NCBI GenBank assembly: GCA_945862215.1
Contig: CAMAXY010000016.1
Span: 1 to 48,954 of the forward strand
From: Singulisphaera sp. GP187
GTDB taxonomy: Bacteria > Planctomycetota > Phycisphaerae > Phycisphaerales > SM1A02
Reading direction: 5' to 3'
Length of the DNA stretch: 48,954 bases
A program made the translations under genes and the position numbers. The notes below the pieces were generated by a model that was given only the letters and a program-made list of their open reading frames with translations, made no database searches and was not told the origin of the DNA. Shown in pieces: positions 18,858 through 25,844 of this stretch. The stretch's first letter is position 1; every line of letters begins with the position of its first letter.

Positions 18858-19430
18858 TCAGTCTGCCTGAGTCTCCAAAGCGAGGCGCGCAAGCGAATGA
18901 TTTGGATCGCTCATTTTTTCTCCGATGGCTTGCGCAACATTAGCTGGCACGAATGGTTTCAATTTTTCCATTGATCCACCGAACGCAGCGATTTGACGAA
19001 TGAGACTGGACGAGAGAAATGCGAACGCCTCGCCCGTGACAACGAACACAGTTTCGATTCCTGCAACTTGTCGATTGGTGATTGCGAGTTGGCATTCCGA
19101 AGCAAGATCAGTCACATTGCGAATACCACGAATGATTCCAGAAGCATTACGCGACCGCGCGAAGTCGACGGTCAAGCCGGTATAGGTCGCGATGGTGACG
19201 CGCGCGGCGTCAGGCTCGCGCCGCATGATCTCTTCGATGAGTGGTTCGAGCAGCGCAACGCGTTCTTCGACTGGGAAAAAATCCGGCTTGTCTGGATTGC
19301 GACCAACGGCGATGATGACTTCGTCGAAAAGTCGGCGAGCGCGGCTGAGCACATCCAAATGCCCTAAGGTCACGGGATCGAACGAACCGGGATAGATCGC
19401 TAAATGATGCTTTTGAGAGCCGCCAGCCAT
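18858..19430 (-). CDS. coaD: Phosphopantetheine adenylyltransferase CoaD
   Basis: CoaD adenylylates 4'-phosphopantetheine, the penultimate step of coenzyme A synthesis. The nucleotidyltransferase motif is YPGSFDPVTLGHLDVL, and the family segments GIIRGIRNVTDLASE and FLSSSLIRQIAAFGG are clear. The ATG at 19428-19430 gives 190 residues; the longer frame adds about 35 residues without family support. The usual YE in the RGIRxxxDxxYE segment is partly changed (SECQLA), and the C-terminus is about 25 residues longer than in E. coli. A possible promoter (TTGGGC, 16-base gap, TATAGA) lies upstream on the same strand. Its closeness to panB groups two CoA-pathway enzymes. Confidence 0.95.
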   Translation of the reverse strand: MAGGSQKHHLAIYPGSFDPVTLGHLDVLSRARRLFDEVIIAVGRNPDKPDFFPVEERVALLEPLIEEIMRREPDAARVTIATYTGLTVDFARSRNASGIIRGIRNVTDLASECQLAITNRQVAGIETVFVVTGEAFAFLSSSLIRQIAAFGGSMEKLKPFVPANVAQAIGEKMSDPNHSLARLALETQAD

Positions 19431-19510
19431 AATTGCCAAGTGTAGGGTGTCTATAAAGATGGGCAAAGTGCGCCCAAAAATAAATTTATGAGAATTCTTG
19501 GCAACTTCAT

Positions 19511-19540
19511 TTGCATTCGAAATCAGGAATTCCATATTTC
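19511..19540 (+). promoter_or_regulatory. Possible promoter of a small RNA
   Basis: TTGCAT (19511-19516) and TATTTC (19535-19540) are spaced by 18 bases and are followed, about 30 bases further on, by a structured, terminated region with no convincing gene. The match to sigma-70 boxes is weak. Confidence 0.3.
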
Positions 19541-19546
19541 ATATGC

Positions 19547-19669
19547 AGTCGGTGAAGTGAACGACTGAGGAGGTAGAAAACGGATCGCGAATGTTTCGCG
19601 AACCGTACGAACAACCCTGGATCGGCCCCGCATCGGACCTGCCTCCCCGAGCGGGGCCTTTTTATTTTT
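19547..19669 (+). ncRNA. Candidate structured small RNA ending in a strong terminator
   Basis: Between coaD and the glycosylase gene lies a roughly 120-base segment with dense structure. One hairpin is ACGG-AT-CGCGAA, loop TGT, TTCGCG-AA-CCGT (19580-19606), a double stem with a symmetric internal loop. A second pairing is possible between GGAGGTAG (19569-19576) and CTGCCTCC (19639-19646), the latter lying in the loop of the terminator. The segment ends in a GC-rich terminator. No known RNA family was recognised; 6S, SRP and tmRNA features are not apparent. The 3' end is well supported, the 5' end is a guess, and function is unknown. Confidence 0.45.
19624..19669 (+). terminator. Strong rho-independent terminator
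   Basis: GGCCCCGC (19624-19631) pairs with GCGGGGCC (19651-19658) in an 8-bp GC stem, followed by TTTTTATTTTT. The U-tract lies on the plus strand, so it ends a plus-strand transcript upstream of the glycosylase gene, where no ordinary gene precedes it. Confidence 0.88.
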
Positions 19670-19738
19670 GCGTTGTTTGATCCCCCATAATCCACGATTG
19701 CACGCAAGCCTGATCCGCTAGATTCCTGCGTATTCAGG

Positions 19739-20536
19739 ATGAAACGTTTTCAAAATAAATCATCATCGCAGCCAGCATTGCAAGACGCGGCAGCGACTCT
19801 TGCGCACAAGTGCGGCGCAATAAAATTCAGCGCACCCGTGGCGTTCACATATAACCCGCTGGAATACGCATGGTCCGCGCACTGTGCATTTCTTGCGCGA
19901 GCGCAAATGCGTCCAACAGTTCTTTTCGTCGGCATGAATCCAGGACCGTTTGGGATGGCGCAAACTGGCGTGCCGTTTGGAGAGGTCGCTTCTGTGCGGG
20001 ACTTTCTCGGTATCGATGAACGCACCGTTCAAATCGGTGCGCCGATGCGAATGCATCCCAAGCGACCCGTCGAAGGATTTGCGTGCACGCGCAGCGAAGT
20101 CAGCGGCGCGCGCGTCTGGTCGTGGGCGCGCGAACGATTCGGTACCGCCGACGCATTCTTTCGTCATGCATTTATATGGAACTGGTGCCCGCTTGCGTTT
20201 ATGTCAGAGACGGGAGCGAATCTCACTCCAGATAAATTGCCGCGTGTCGGGCGAGGATCGGCGAGTGTTCGAGCGCTTGAGAGTGCGTGCGACGAAGCGC
20301 TCGCAGCTGCGATTGATGCGCTCGAACCAGAAAATGTCGTTGGATTTGGCGCATTCGCGGCAGATCGCGCGCAGCGAGTCATCGATGCGATGCCGTCACG
20401 CGCATCAGCCGCCGCGCGGCCGCCCGTTCATAAAGTTTTGCATCCAAGCCCAGCGAGTCCTGCGGCAAACCGAGGATGGGCGCCGCAAGTCGATCAGCAA
20501 CTTGCCGCGGCTGGAATTGTGTTTGGCGAGAAGTAA
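19739..20536 (+). CDS. Single-strand-selective uracil-DNA glycosylase (SMUG type)
   Basis: This 265-residue protein matches SMUG uracil-DNA glycosylases, which excise uracil and oxidised pyrimidines from DNA. Motif 1 is VGMNPGPFGMAQTGVPFGEV with the SMUG Asn in MNPG. Motif 2 is VLHPSPASPAANRGWAPQ, holding the His of the second catalytic loop. GFACTRSEVSGARVW also fits the family. The start ATG at 19739 gives a usual length. The gene lies 69 bases beyond the terminator of the candidate small RNA and converges with yhcG. It is the last gene before the accessory region, and its codon use resembles the core genes, so it is probably a housekeeping repair gene. Confidence 0.93.
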   Translation: MKRFQNKSSSQPALQDAAATLAHKCGAIKFSAPVAFTYNPLEYAWSAHCAFLARAQMRPTVLFVGMNPGPFGMAQTGVPFGEVASVRDFLGIDERTVQIGAPMRMHPKRPVEGFACTRSEVSGARVWSWARERFGTADAFFRHAFIWNWCPLAFMSETGANLTPDKLPRVGRGSASVRALESACDEALAAAIDALEPENVVGFGAFAADRAQRVIDAMPSRASAAARPPVHKVLHPSPASPAANRGWAPQVDQQLAAAGIVFGEK

Positions 20537-20632
20537 GAAGATGCGGGTGTTACGGATCTCCGTCGATTGCTGGCAGAAATCCACCACTTGCTGTCGTTTT
20601 TTTTGCACAAGACGCCACTTCGCGCATTCTCT

Positions 20633-21763
20633 TTACGCATTCTTTTCACTCTTCAATCGCACAAGTCTGACTGCTTGACGAAATTTGCGTTGAATTTTTT
20701 CTTTGGGCAAAACATTCAACTTGTAACTCGCAACGTGTATCCCACTCTTCTGCAGTTCGAGAAGTTCGATGTGTTCGTCACGTTTCCCTGCACAAAGAAT
20801 CATTCCCAACGGCGCGGCCTCGCCTGTTTGGCATGCGTGCTTTCGCAACCAACTGAGATACAACTCCATTTGCCCCTTATCTTCCGCTTCGAATTTACCC
20901 ATCTTCAATTCAATCGCAATCAATCGTCGCATTGATCGATGATAAAAAAGTAGATCGAGATAATAATCACGGTCATCAATTTGCATCCGCTGCTGCCGTG
21001 CAACGAAACAAAATCCAACGCCAAGTTCAAGGATGAACGATTCCATTTCACGCAGAATCGCAGACTCCGCATCTTTTTCAGAATAGGTGTCTTTCAAACC
21101 TAGGAAATCAAGAATATATGGATCACGAAAGACAATGTCAGGAGTGACTTTGTCACGAAGGCGAAGTTGTTTCAGTTCCATTGCCGCAAGTTTCGCAGGC
21201 TTTTTCGACAGCGCACTTCGTTCGAAAAGCATCGCCCCAATCTTCTTCTCAAGTGTGCGAGTGCTCCATCGCTCCACTCGACACAACTGCGAATAAAAGT
21301 CGCGTTTGATGGGATCCGTCATCGGAATAATCGCCTTGAAATGAGTCCATCCCAATTGTGTCCGCAGTGCGGACACAATCCTGTCATCTGGGAAAACCTC
21401 GGCAAATCGGATCATTCGAAACAGATTTCGCGTTCCAAACCCTCTTCCAAATTCCGATTCCAACTTCTCGCTGAGCACAGCCACAATTCGCTCTCCATAT
21501 TCACCTCGCTCACTTTGCAGAATGTCTTGATGAATCCGCCGTCCAATGTGCCAATAAAGTGTGGTGAGCCCTGCGTCCACTGCATGGGCGACTCCTTGGC
21601 GAGCCTTCAAAATCATTTTGCGCAACTCGCCCAAGAGCGCAGTGGACTTTGGCGCACCAACTGCACGCGTCGTCGAGCTCAGCGGAGAGCGAACTGCGAG
21701 CACAAATTGCTTGGACGAAACTCGCCGAACGATCGCACCGTCGATTGATTTTCGCTTCGCCAT
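20633..21763 (-). CDS. yhcG: PDDEXK nuclease family protein YhcG (DUF1016-type)
   Basis: This 376-residue protein has the two-part architecture of YhcG. An N-terminal helical DUF1016 region contains GLTTLYWHIGRRIHQD and SEKLESEFGRGFGTRNLFRM. The C-terminal PDDEXK nuclease domain contains YYLDLLFYHRSMRRLIAIELK, whose D and ExK supply the nuclease motif. Members are often found in genomic islands, sometimes beside restriction or toxin-antitoxin genes; the molecular role is not settled. The ATG at 21761-21763 gives a length at the upper end of the family, from an extra 35-residue N-terminus. It is the first gene of the accessory region, immediately followed on its 5' side by repeat element copy 1. 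Confidence 0.9.
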   Translation of the reverse strand: MAKRKSIDGAIVRRVSSKQFVLAVRSPLSSTTRAVGAPKSTALLGELRKMILKARQGVAHAVDAGLTTLYWHIGRRIHQDILQSERGEYGERIVAVLSEKLESEFGRGFGTRNLFRMIRFAEVFPDDRIVSALRTQLGWTHFKAIIPMTDPIKRDFYSQLCRVERWSTRTLEKKIGAMLFERSALSKKPAKLAAMELKQLRLRDKVTPDIVFRDPYILDFLGLKDTYSEKDAESAILREMESFILELGVGFCFVARQQRMQIDDRDYYLDLLFYHRSMRRLIAIELKMGKFEAEDKGQMELYLSWLRKHACQTGEAAPLGMILCAGKRDEHIELLELQKSGIHVASYKLNVLPKEKIQRKFRQAVRLVRLKSEKNA

Positions 21764-21869
21764 GACCAGAGGATCCTCCTGCGAAACGAGCCTATGAGTG
21801 ATAACGCGACTTTCTCTAAAAAACGAAAAAGCGCCACACTTTTCATCATCCAGATTGTGTGCAATTCCT

Positions 21870-21982
21870 GTTTACGGGCAGAAAGCGACACGCCGTTCGC
21901 GGACCCCCCTGTCTATTGCCTGTCTACGGGCAAAAATGATCCAAAAACGAGCGTTTTACGCCCGTAACCAGGGGGTTGGATG
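21870..21982 (+). repeat. Dispersed repeat element, copy 1
   Basis: It starts with a module GTTTACGGGCAGAAAGCGAC and continues to GCGGACCCCC. A 48-base block (21910-21957) follows that is identical to 28051-28098 in copy 3. ACGGGC (21936-21941) and GCCCGT (21960-21965) form an inner inverted repeat, and GACCCCC with GGGGGTT an outer one, so a nested cruciform or RNA hairpin is possible. It lies between yhcG and vapC and has no credible open frame. Confidence 0.85.
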
Positions 21983-22029
21983 TTCTCAACCACGCAGGAT
22001 CGACTCGTCGAGCGGCAGCGTCGACAAGT

Positions 22030-22458
22030 TCAAGACCCCAATCTCTGCGGCGAACTCTTGCTCCAATTCTCAATGCGCAGTCCAGCGACACGACGAAACT
22101 CGCGTTCGTTGTTGGTGATGAGAGTCACGCCGAGTGCCAAAGCATGGCTTGCGATGAGTGTGTCGAGGGGACCGATCGGTGTCCCCTTTCGCTCGAGCGC
22201 AGTCCGAACCATCCCATAGCACTCTGCCGCGATGTGGTCGAATGAAAGCACCGCAATGGGCGCGCAGAATTGCGCAAGGAGCAATTTGTGATACAGAGGC
22301 CGTCCAGACTTTTCTGCGCCAAATTGCAATTCTGCAAGCGCGATGCTCGAAATGGAGATTTGGTCGATGTCGTAACGACGCATGCGAGCTAAAATCTTGC
22401 TCGATCCAGTACGCAAGAATTCGATACAGATATTGGTGTCGAGCATGAAGCGAGTCAC
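22030..22458 (-). CDS. vapC: PIN-domain ribonuclease toxin VapC
   Basis: This 142-residue protein is a PIN-domain toxin. The acidic active-site residues occur in the expected order: Asp in FMLDTNICIEFL, Glu in ALAELQFGAEKS, Asp in GPLDTLIASHAL, and the final NNEREFRRV segment. VapC toxins cleave tRNA or rRNA when freed from VapB. It is encoded directly after vapB with an ATGA overlap (22455-22458), the usual antitoxin-toxin order. No truncation or missing catalytic residue is seen, so it should be active. It lies just inside repeat copy 1. Confidence 0.94.
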   Translation of the reverse strand: MTRFMLDTNICIEFLRTGSSKILARMRRYDIDQISISSIALAELQFGAEKSGRPLYHKLLLAQFCAPIAVLSFDHIAAECYGMVRTALERKGTPIGPLDTLIASHALALGVTLITNNEREFRRVAGLRIENWSKSSPQRLGS

Positions 22459-22733
22459 AGCCGTCGTCGCCGCTCTGCGCGCTTTGGTTCACCACGCGCT
22501 GGCAAAAAATCATCGTCAGCTTTACCCATTGCATCTGCGAGCAACTGCCAGGCACTTTCCTTTGGGAAGAGCAGCACAGCAGTGCCAATTCGCTTGATAC
22601 ACACTTCATCGTCGTCGAAGCGAAACTCTTTGGGAAGGCGAACCGCCTGACTCGCGCCATTGAGAAAGACCTTGGCTGTCGTGGACTTGCTGTTTGCTGC
22701 GCGTCGAGATGAAAGTCGTTTGATCGGTGGCAT
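22455..22733 (-). CDS. vapB: Antitoxin VapB (AbrB/SpoVT-type)
   Basis: This 92-residue protein has the VapB swapped-hairpin DNA-binding motif AKVFLNGASQAVRLPKEFRF, followed by a C-terminal toxin-binding tail ending in basic residues. The ATG at 22731-22733 is chosen because the longer frame runs into a palindromic operator and an RT fossil. About 15 residues precede the usual family start and are Ser/Arg-rich. It is translationally coupled to vapC. The palindrome 13 bases upstream is a good candidate for its own binding site, as autoregulation is the rule in the family. Confidence 0.92.
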   Translation of the reverse strand: MPPIKRLSSRRAANSKSTTAKVFLNGASQAVRLPKEFRFDDDEVCIKRIGTAVLLFPKESAWQLLADAMGKADDDFLPARGEPKRAERRRRL

Positions 22734-22745
22734 AGTGCTCTTTTT

Positions 22746-22769
22746 AGTATATATACCCGAGTATATACT
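22746..22769. promoter_or_regulatory. Operator-like palindrome upstream of vapBC
   Basis: AGTATATA (22746-22753) and TATATACT (22762-22769) form a perfect 8-base inverted repeat around an 8-base centre. Its AT-rich arms stand out in GC-rich surroundings, and the distance to the vapB start suits a VapBC autoregulatory site overlapping the promoter. Confidence 0.65.
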
Positions 22770-22810
22770 TTGACGAGCGATTGTCAAATGTTTCATGGCG
22801 CATTTCAACC

Positions 22811-22976
22811 TACGACACCGCCGAGGAAGATCTTGATCACATCGCCATTCAAAACATATTTGCGAGTTCAGGCAAATGCCGCCGCACGAGCAAGTGCTCG
22901 GTTCGATCTGCTCAATATCGAGAAGAAATTGCGCAACATCCAGTTCTTGCTGTTTGCCAGACGCCAGAGCCATGCT
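22811..22976 (-). pseudogene. Fossil of a DGR-type reverse transcriptase
   Basis: Two pieces of the live RT can be read on the minus strand. In one frame, ASGKQQELDVAQFLLDIE (22964-22911) aligns with [18 protein letters not shown] of the intact RT. In the next frame, ALARAAAFA-stop-TRKYVLNGDVIKIF (about 22897-22826) aligns with [24 protein letters not shown], the region with the first catalytic Asp. About 75 codons are missing between the pieces, there is a frame change and an in-frame TGA, and everything beyond motif A is lost. This is my own by-eye alignment, but two independent stretches match in the right order. It starts 17 bases after the end of hepT. Confidence 0.75.
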
Positions 22977-22992
22977 TGGCGCTCCTGTCAGA

Positions 22993-23331
22993 TCAGACCT
23001 GATCGAGTTCCGCTTGAATGATTGCGACGAGCGGTGGCAACTCGATCGTGGCCGCAGACCAAACGATGTCCGAATCGATTCCCCAGTATTGGTGAATCAC
23101 AAAATCGCGCATGCCCGCCATTGCCTTCCACGGAGCGCTGGCGAGTCGTACTCGAGTCGCTGGAGTGACCCCCTTCGCCGCCTCACCGATGATTGCGAAG
23201 TCGAACATCACTGCACGCAGGATCGTGTCGTCGTTCCTGAAGATTTCGTTCGTCATGCCTTTGATTCTGTTCTGGATCCGAGTGCCAGCGTCTGCGATGT
23301 CCCTCAATCTCGCGCTGTCGCTACGCGGCAT
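22993..23331 (-). CDS. hepT: HEPN-domain ribonuclease toxin HepT
   Basis: This 112-residue helical protein belongs to the HepT (DUF86) HEPN family, RNases neutralised by partner MNT nucleotidyltransferases. The catalytic Rx4HxY motif is complete as RDFVIHQY, and the preceding AMFDFAIIGEAAKGV and following DIVWSAATIELPPLV segments are typical. I chose the ATG at 23329-23331, which overlaps the end of mntA by 11 bases; a start at 23362-23364 would add 11 residues. The pair sits between fossils of a second DGR, and the RT fossil begins 17 bases after its stop codon. It appears intact. Confidence 0.9.
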   Translation of the reverse strand: MPRSDSARLRDIADAGTRIQNRIKGMTNEIFRNDDTILRAVMFDFAIIGEAAKGVTPATRVRLASAPWKAMAGMRDFVIHQYWGIDSDIVWSAATIELPPLVAIIQAELDQV

Positions 23332-23614
23332 AGCGAACTTCCCCAAGTACAGCATCGCGCACATCCGCCTTCAGACCGCGCGGCGTCACAACATCAACAG
23401 GACAACCGAACGCTTCTTCAAGCAATTGTTTGACGGAGATCAAATCAAAGAGACTGCCCTTGTCCGCAAGTTGGACGAGGCAATCGACATCCGAATTGGA
23501 TCGTGAAGTACCGCGCGCTACAGAGCCGAAGATGCCGATGCGCACCACTCGCAGCGCGGCGAGTTCTGGGCGAATGCGGTCGATTATGGCGAGTGCTTCG
23601 GCGAGTGAAGGCAT
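23321..23614 (-). CDS. mntA: Minimal nucleotidyltransferase antitoxin MntA
   Basis: This 97-residue protein is an MNT nucleotidyltransferase. The catalytic GSx10DxD motif is present exactly as GSVARGTSRSNSDVD, followed by CPVDVVTPRGLKADVRD. Family members neutralise HepT by adding AMP units to the tyrosine of its Rx4HxY motif. The start chosen is the ATG at 23612-23614 (MPSLAEALAII); the longer frame reads into the avd fossil in a different phase. The overlap with hepT supports a two-gene operon in which the antitoxin is made first. A second, broken MNT gene lies at 27592, so the island has carried two unrelated copies. Confidence 0.92.
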   Translation of the reverse strand: MPSLAEALAIIDRIRPELAALRVVRIGIFGSVARGTSRSNSDVDCLVQLADKGSLFDLISVKQLLEEAFGCPVDVVTPRGLKADVRDAVLGEVRYAA

Positions 23615-23679
23615 GTGACGAGAATATCCAAGTTCGTAGCCCTTCGCCCGCTGCCTTTCGCCCAATGATCCAACCAGAT

Positions 23680-23960
23680 CCCACCTGATTGCCAAGATCG
23701 ACTTGAAGTGCCTCCACATAGACCGCTGATTTGTTGTTGAACAATTCCATTTCGTTGGCCAACCGCCCCAGAAGCCGCGCCACTTGGAGTCGGCGATTGG
23801 CGTATTCGAGTGATCGCGCTCGGTCTGCACTTTCGAGCGGCGAAGGCACGCGCAGCCTCACTTTGGAGAAAATCCGCCCTGATCGGTGCACTTTTTCCGC
23901 CGGCGCCGAGTTTGTGAATCATCCAGAGCACGATGTCGCCGCAGAGCAAGTGTTTGTGCA
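23680..23960 (-). pseudogene. Fossil of an avd gene
   Basis: The minus strand encodes RARSLEYANRRLQVARLLG and then NEMELFNNKSAVY followed by LQVDLGNQVG, the C-terminal half of Avd. The coding DNA is identical to that of the live avd over 97 bases. The upstream part, DIVLWMIHKLGAGGK, resembles the Avd start DILKWIIPKVGKF but lies in another frame, so a frameshift or deletion separates the halves and the middle region is unrecognisable. Downstream, the frame runs on without the Avd C-terminus. A functional short four-helix protein starting at 23891 cannot be fully excluded. Confidence 0.7.
23719..23815. repeat. 97-bp perfect direct repeat, copy A (in the avd fossil)
   Basis: Bases 23719-23815 are identical to 25450-25546 (offset 1731) while sequence on both sides is only loosely similar or unrelated. 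Perfect identity inside a decayed gene suggests recent exchange with the live copy rather than slow common descent. Confidence 0.92.
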
Positions 23961-24147
23961 GTGCGTTGCACGAAAAGCTGTGCACCAAAAACTGCGCGCG
24001 CCTTAGCACCACCGCGGGCTGGATTCCCAGATCGCGGCGGCGACTACATCGATTCGGATCGCGGCGATTCGCCAGCGCGCTTGGCGCGAGCCGATGCCAT
24101 CAACCCTGGCTTGATCCCTGGACTCCTTGCCGGCTATTCCTGCGCAA
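23961..24147. other. Non-coding stretch between the DGR template and the avd fossil
   Basis: I see no gene here. It contains small GC-rich dyads (for example GCGCGCTTGGCGCG around 24077) and the stop of the RT frame lies at its right edge. It could include the 3' end of the template RNA, which in other DGRs extends beyond the template repeat. Confidence 0.4.
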
Positions 24148-25407
24148 TCACTTGCAACAGTTCGAGGCGAGGCGTACTGACGGCACGGAACCCGATATTG
24201 TTGTTGGCGTTGTTCGGGTTGTTGTTGTTGCGCTGCGAGCCACGGCAGTTGTTGGAGTTGTTGTTCCAGTTGCCGCCGCGCAGCAGACGATTCGTGTCGG
24301 TGTTGGGATCACGCCGCCACAAGCATAACACCCCTCAGACTGGCGCAGCAATCCAGCTCTCGCCAACACCGTGTCAATGACTCGCGGACTGGAAGCGTGC
24401 GATGCGTGCCCGACCCATGCCGCGACCCTCGCCCGCAGCGACTCTTTGGTGACAATCCCCTCAGCAACCTGCCTGCCCACTGCGCGCAGCCGGCGTGTGG
24501 CGCGCACCACGCTGTTGTGCTTCAGCCGTCGCTGCCCCTGCTTGAGCGTGAAGCCGAGAAACGGGATGGTTGACTTGGTCGCATGCACGCCGCCTTTGCG
24601 CGCGTGAAGGCTCAGCCGCAGAGTTCCCAAGACTTCTTCGATCTTTGCGCGCAAATCCCACAGCGCGGCTCGATCGTCGCTGAAAACCAAAAAATCGTCG
24701 CAGTATCGGATGTATTCCCCGAATCCGAACTGGTCCATGACTGCGTGATCGAGGCGATCGAGTAACACATTGGCAAGAAACTGTGAAGTCTGGTTGCCTA
24801 TGGGCAGTCCACGTCGCCGAAAGAGCGGCGTGAAAAGATCATCGCCCGAATACCACGCGCTCACTGATTCCTGCGGATTGCTGCCATCGATGATCTGATC
24901 GAGCACCCGCAGGAACGGCTCATCGCAGACCGCTCGGCGCACCTCGCCCTTCACGACCTCATGATCGATGCTGGGAAAGAACTTGACGACATCGCCGCGC
25001 AACACGAAGGCGCGTGTGCGAGAGAGGTGCGCGGAGCGCGCCAGAGCAAGGTGCGTTCCCTTGCCAACTCGGCAGGCATATGAGTGAGCAACGAATCGGC
25101 GCTCGAAATGCGGCTCCAATATCGAAACGAGTGCGTGATGCACGACGCGATCGCGAAACGGCGCGGCGCTGATCATCCGTGGCTTTGGTTCGAGGATGTA
25201 AAACGACTTGTACTCCCCGGGTTGCCAAACTCCGCTGGCAAGTTCGCCAGCGAGTCGAAAGCACTCTGGTTCGAGGTTCAGCAGAAACTTGGCCACATCG
25301 GGCTTGCGCCTCTTGCCGCGCGCCGCATTCCGTGCGCTCTCGATCAGGTGGCCTGAGTCACAAAGGATCTTGAAGAGTTCGCCATTTCGCCCGATGCCTT
25401 TCGCCAT
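24148..25407 (-). CDS. DGR reverse transcriptase with a template-encoded C-terminus
   Basis: This 419-residue reverse transcriptase makes the mutagenic cDNA of the DGR. Catalytic Asp139 is in [14 protein letters not shown]. Motif 4 is [13 protein letters not shown] (IGNQTSQ, residues 203-209), the [IVL]GxxxSQ form specific to DGR enzymes, where group II introns have QGxxxSP. The active-site YCDD is at 235-238, followed by the thumb region [12 protein letters not shown]. The ATG at 25405-25407 overlaps the end of avd by 64 bases. From about residue 372 the frame runs through the template repeat, giving a Thr-rich tail ([17 protein letters not shown]) unlike any RT domain. Whether this tail is tolerated or functional is unknown. 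Confidence 0.96.
   Translation of the reverse strand: MAKGIGRNGELFKILCDSGHLIESARNAARGKRRKPDVAKFLLNLEPECFRLAGELASGVWQPGEYKSFYILEPKPRMISAAPFRDRVVHHALVSILEPHFERRFVAHSYACRVGKGTHLALARSAHLSRTRAFVLRGDVVKFFPSIDHEVVKGEVRRAVCDEPFLRVLDQIIDGSNPQESVSAWYSGDDLFTPLFRRRGLPIGNQTSQFLANVLLDRLDHAVMDQFGFGEYIRYCDDFLVFSDDRAALWDLRAKIEEVLGTLRLSLHARKGGVHATKSTIPFLGFTLKQGQRRLKHNSVVRATRRLRAVGRQVAEGIVTKESLRARVAAWVGHASHASSPRVIDTVLARAGLLRQSEGCYACGGVIPTPTRIVCCAAATGTTTPTTAVARSATTTTRTTPTTISGSVPSVRLASNCCK
24177..24292 (-). other. DGR template repeat (TR)
   Basis: This 116-base segment aligns without gaps to the variable repeat at 25855-25970 (offset 1678). In the target gene frame it would read [20 protein letters not shown] and onward, 20 of its residues being Asn, most of them AAC codons. 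AAC-rich templates are typical because mutated adenines then give many different residues while stops are avoided. About 35 positions are adenines on the coding strand; 15 of these differ in the variable repeat and no other base does. The shared 17 bases at its 3' end (24193-24177) are GC-rich and match the place of the IMH sequence. Confidence 0.96.
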
Positions 25408-25739
25408 GCTCCCACCTGGTTTCCGAGGTCGACCTGCAAGCCTGCCAGGTAGACCGCTGATTTGTTGTTGAACAATTCCATTTCGTTGGCCAACCGCCCC
25501 AGAAGCCGCGCCACTTGGAGTCGGCGATTGGCGTATTCGAGTGATCTCGCTCGATCCGCGCCGCGCGTGTACTGCGCGTGGACGAGTTCTTCAAGCACAT
25601 CGAGATGCGCTGCCTCGATGCGCGCGCCAAGACCGTAACGAACTGTTCTTGGAAACTTTCCGACCTTGGGAATAATCCACTTCAGAATATCGCTCGCCAA
25701 GATCACTGCCGCTGGCTCAGAGGGTTGTGCATTTGCCAT
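25344..25739 (-). CDS. avd: DGR accessory variability determinant Avd (four-helix bundle)
   Basis: This 131-residue helical protein matches the Avd family of small basic four-helix bundles that form pentameric barrels, bind the RT and the template RNA, and are needed for mutagenic homing. Recognisable parts are DILKWIIPKVGKFPRTVRYG in the first helix, ARIEAAHLDVLEELVHAQYT in the second, and the EYANRRLQVARLLGRLANE helix. The ATG at 25737-25739 has no clear ribosome site but lies just downstream of the hairpin and an A-rich stretch. Its end overlaps the RT start by 64 bases in another frame. The central 97 bases are identical to a fossil copy at 23719-23815. Confidence 0.92.
   Translation of the reverse strand: MANAQPSEPAAVILASDILKWIIPKVGKFPRTVRYGLGARIEAAHLDVLEELVHAQYTRGADRARSLEYANRRLQVARLLGRLANEMELFNNKSAVYLAGLQVDLGNQVGAWRKASGEMANSSRSFVTQAT
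25450..25546. repeat. 97-bp perfect direct repeat, copy B (in the live avd)
   Basis: This is the partner of 23719-23815, inside the intact avd gene. Homology continues weakly beyond both ends at protein level (LQVDLGNQVG), but nucleotide identity stops sharply after base 25546. Confidence 0.92.
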
Positions 25740-25769
25740 TTTTAAAAAATTTTTGTTTTTGTTTTCGTT

Positions 25770-25798
25770 TTCGCTGCTGCCCTTGCGGCAGCAGCGAA
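25770..25798. other. Hairpin/cruciform downstream of the variable repeat
   Basis: TTCGCTGCTGCC (25770-25781) and GGCAGCAGCGAA (25787-25798) form a perfect 12-bp stem with a 5-base loop. On the target's strand it starts 57 bases after the end of the variable repeat and is followed by A-rich, not U-rich, DNA, so it is not a normal terminator. In the Bordetella phage DGR a hairpin or cruciform at the same place is needed for efficient target recognition. A polypurine tract lies between it and the target stop codon. Confidence 0.8.
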
Positions 25799-25844
25799 GG
25801 AGACGGAATCGGAGAAAAGGGAAGAGGAAAAAGAGAAAAGGGAA

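Noticed and set aside
19591-19680. A 29-residue open frame over the candidate small RNA
   Set aside because: The GGAGG site is 17 bases from its ATG, the frame runs through the terminator stem and T-run, and the peptide has no recognisable character.
24148-25407. RT of a group II intron or retron
   Set aside because: The IGNQTSQ motif, a nearby Avd gene and an adenine-substituted repeat pair are DGR features. No intron maturase domain or retron RNA structure was seen.
25770-25798. The hairpin after the target gene as an ordinary rho-independent terminator
   Set aside because: The stem is followed by A-rich or purine-rich DNA on both strands, with no T-run on the 3' side of a transcript. Its position fits a DGR recognition element better.
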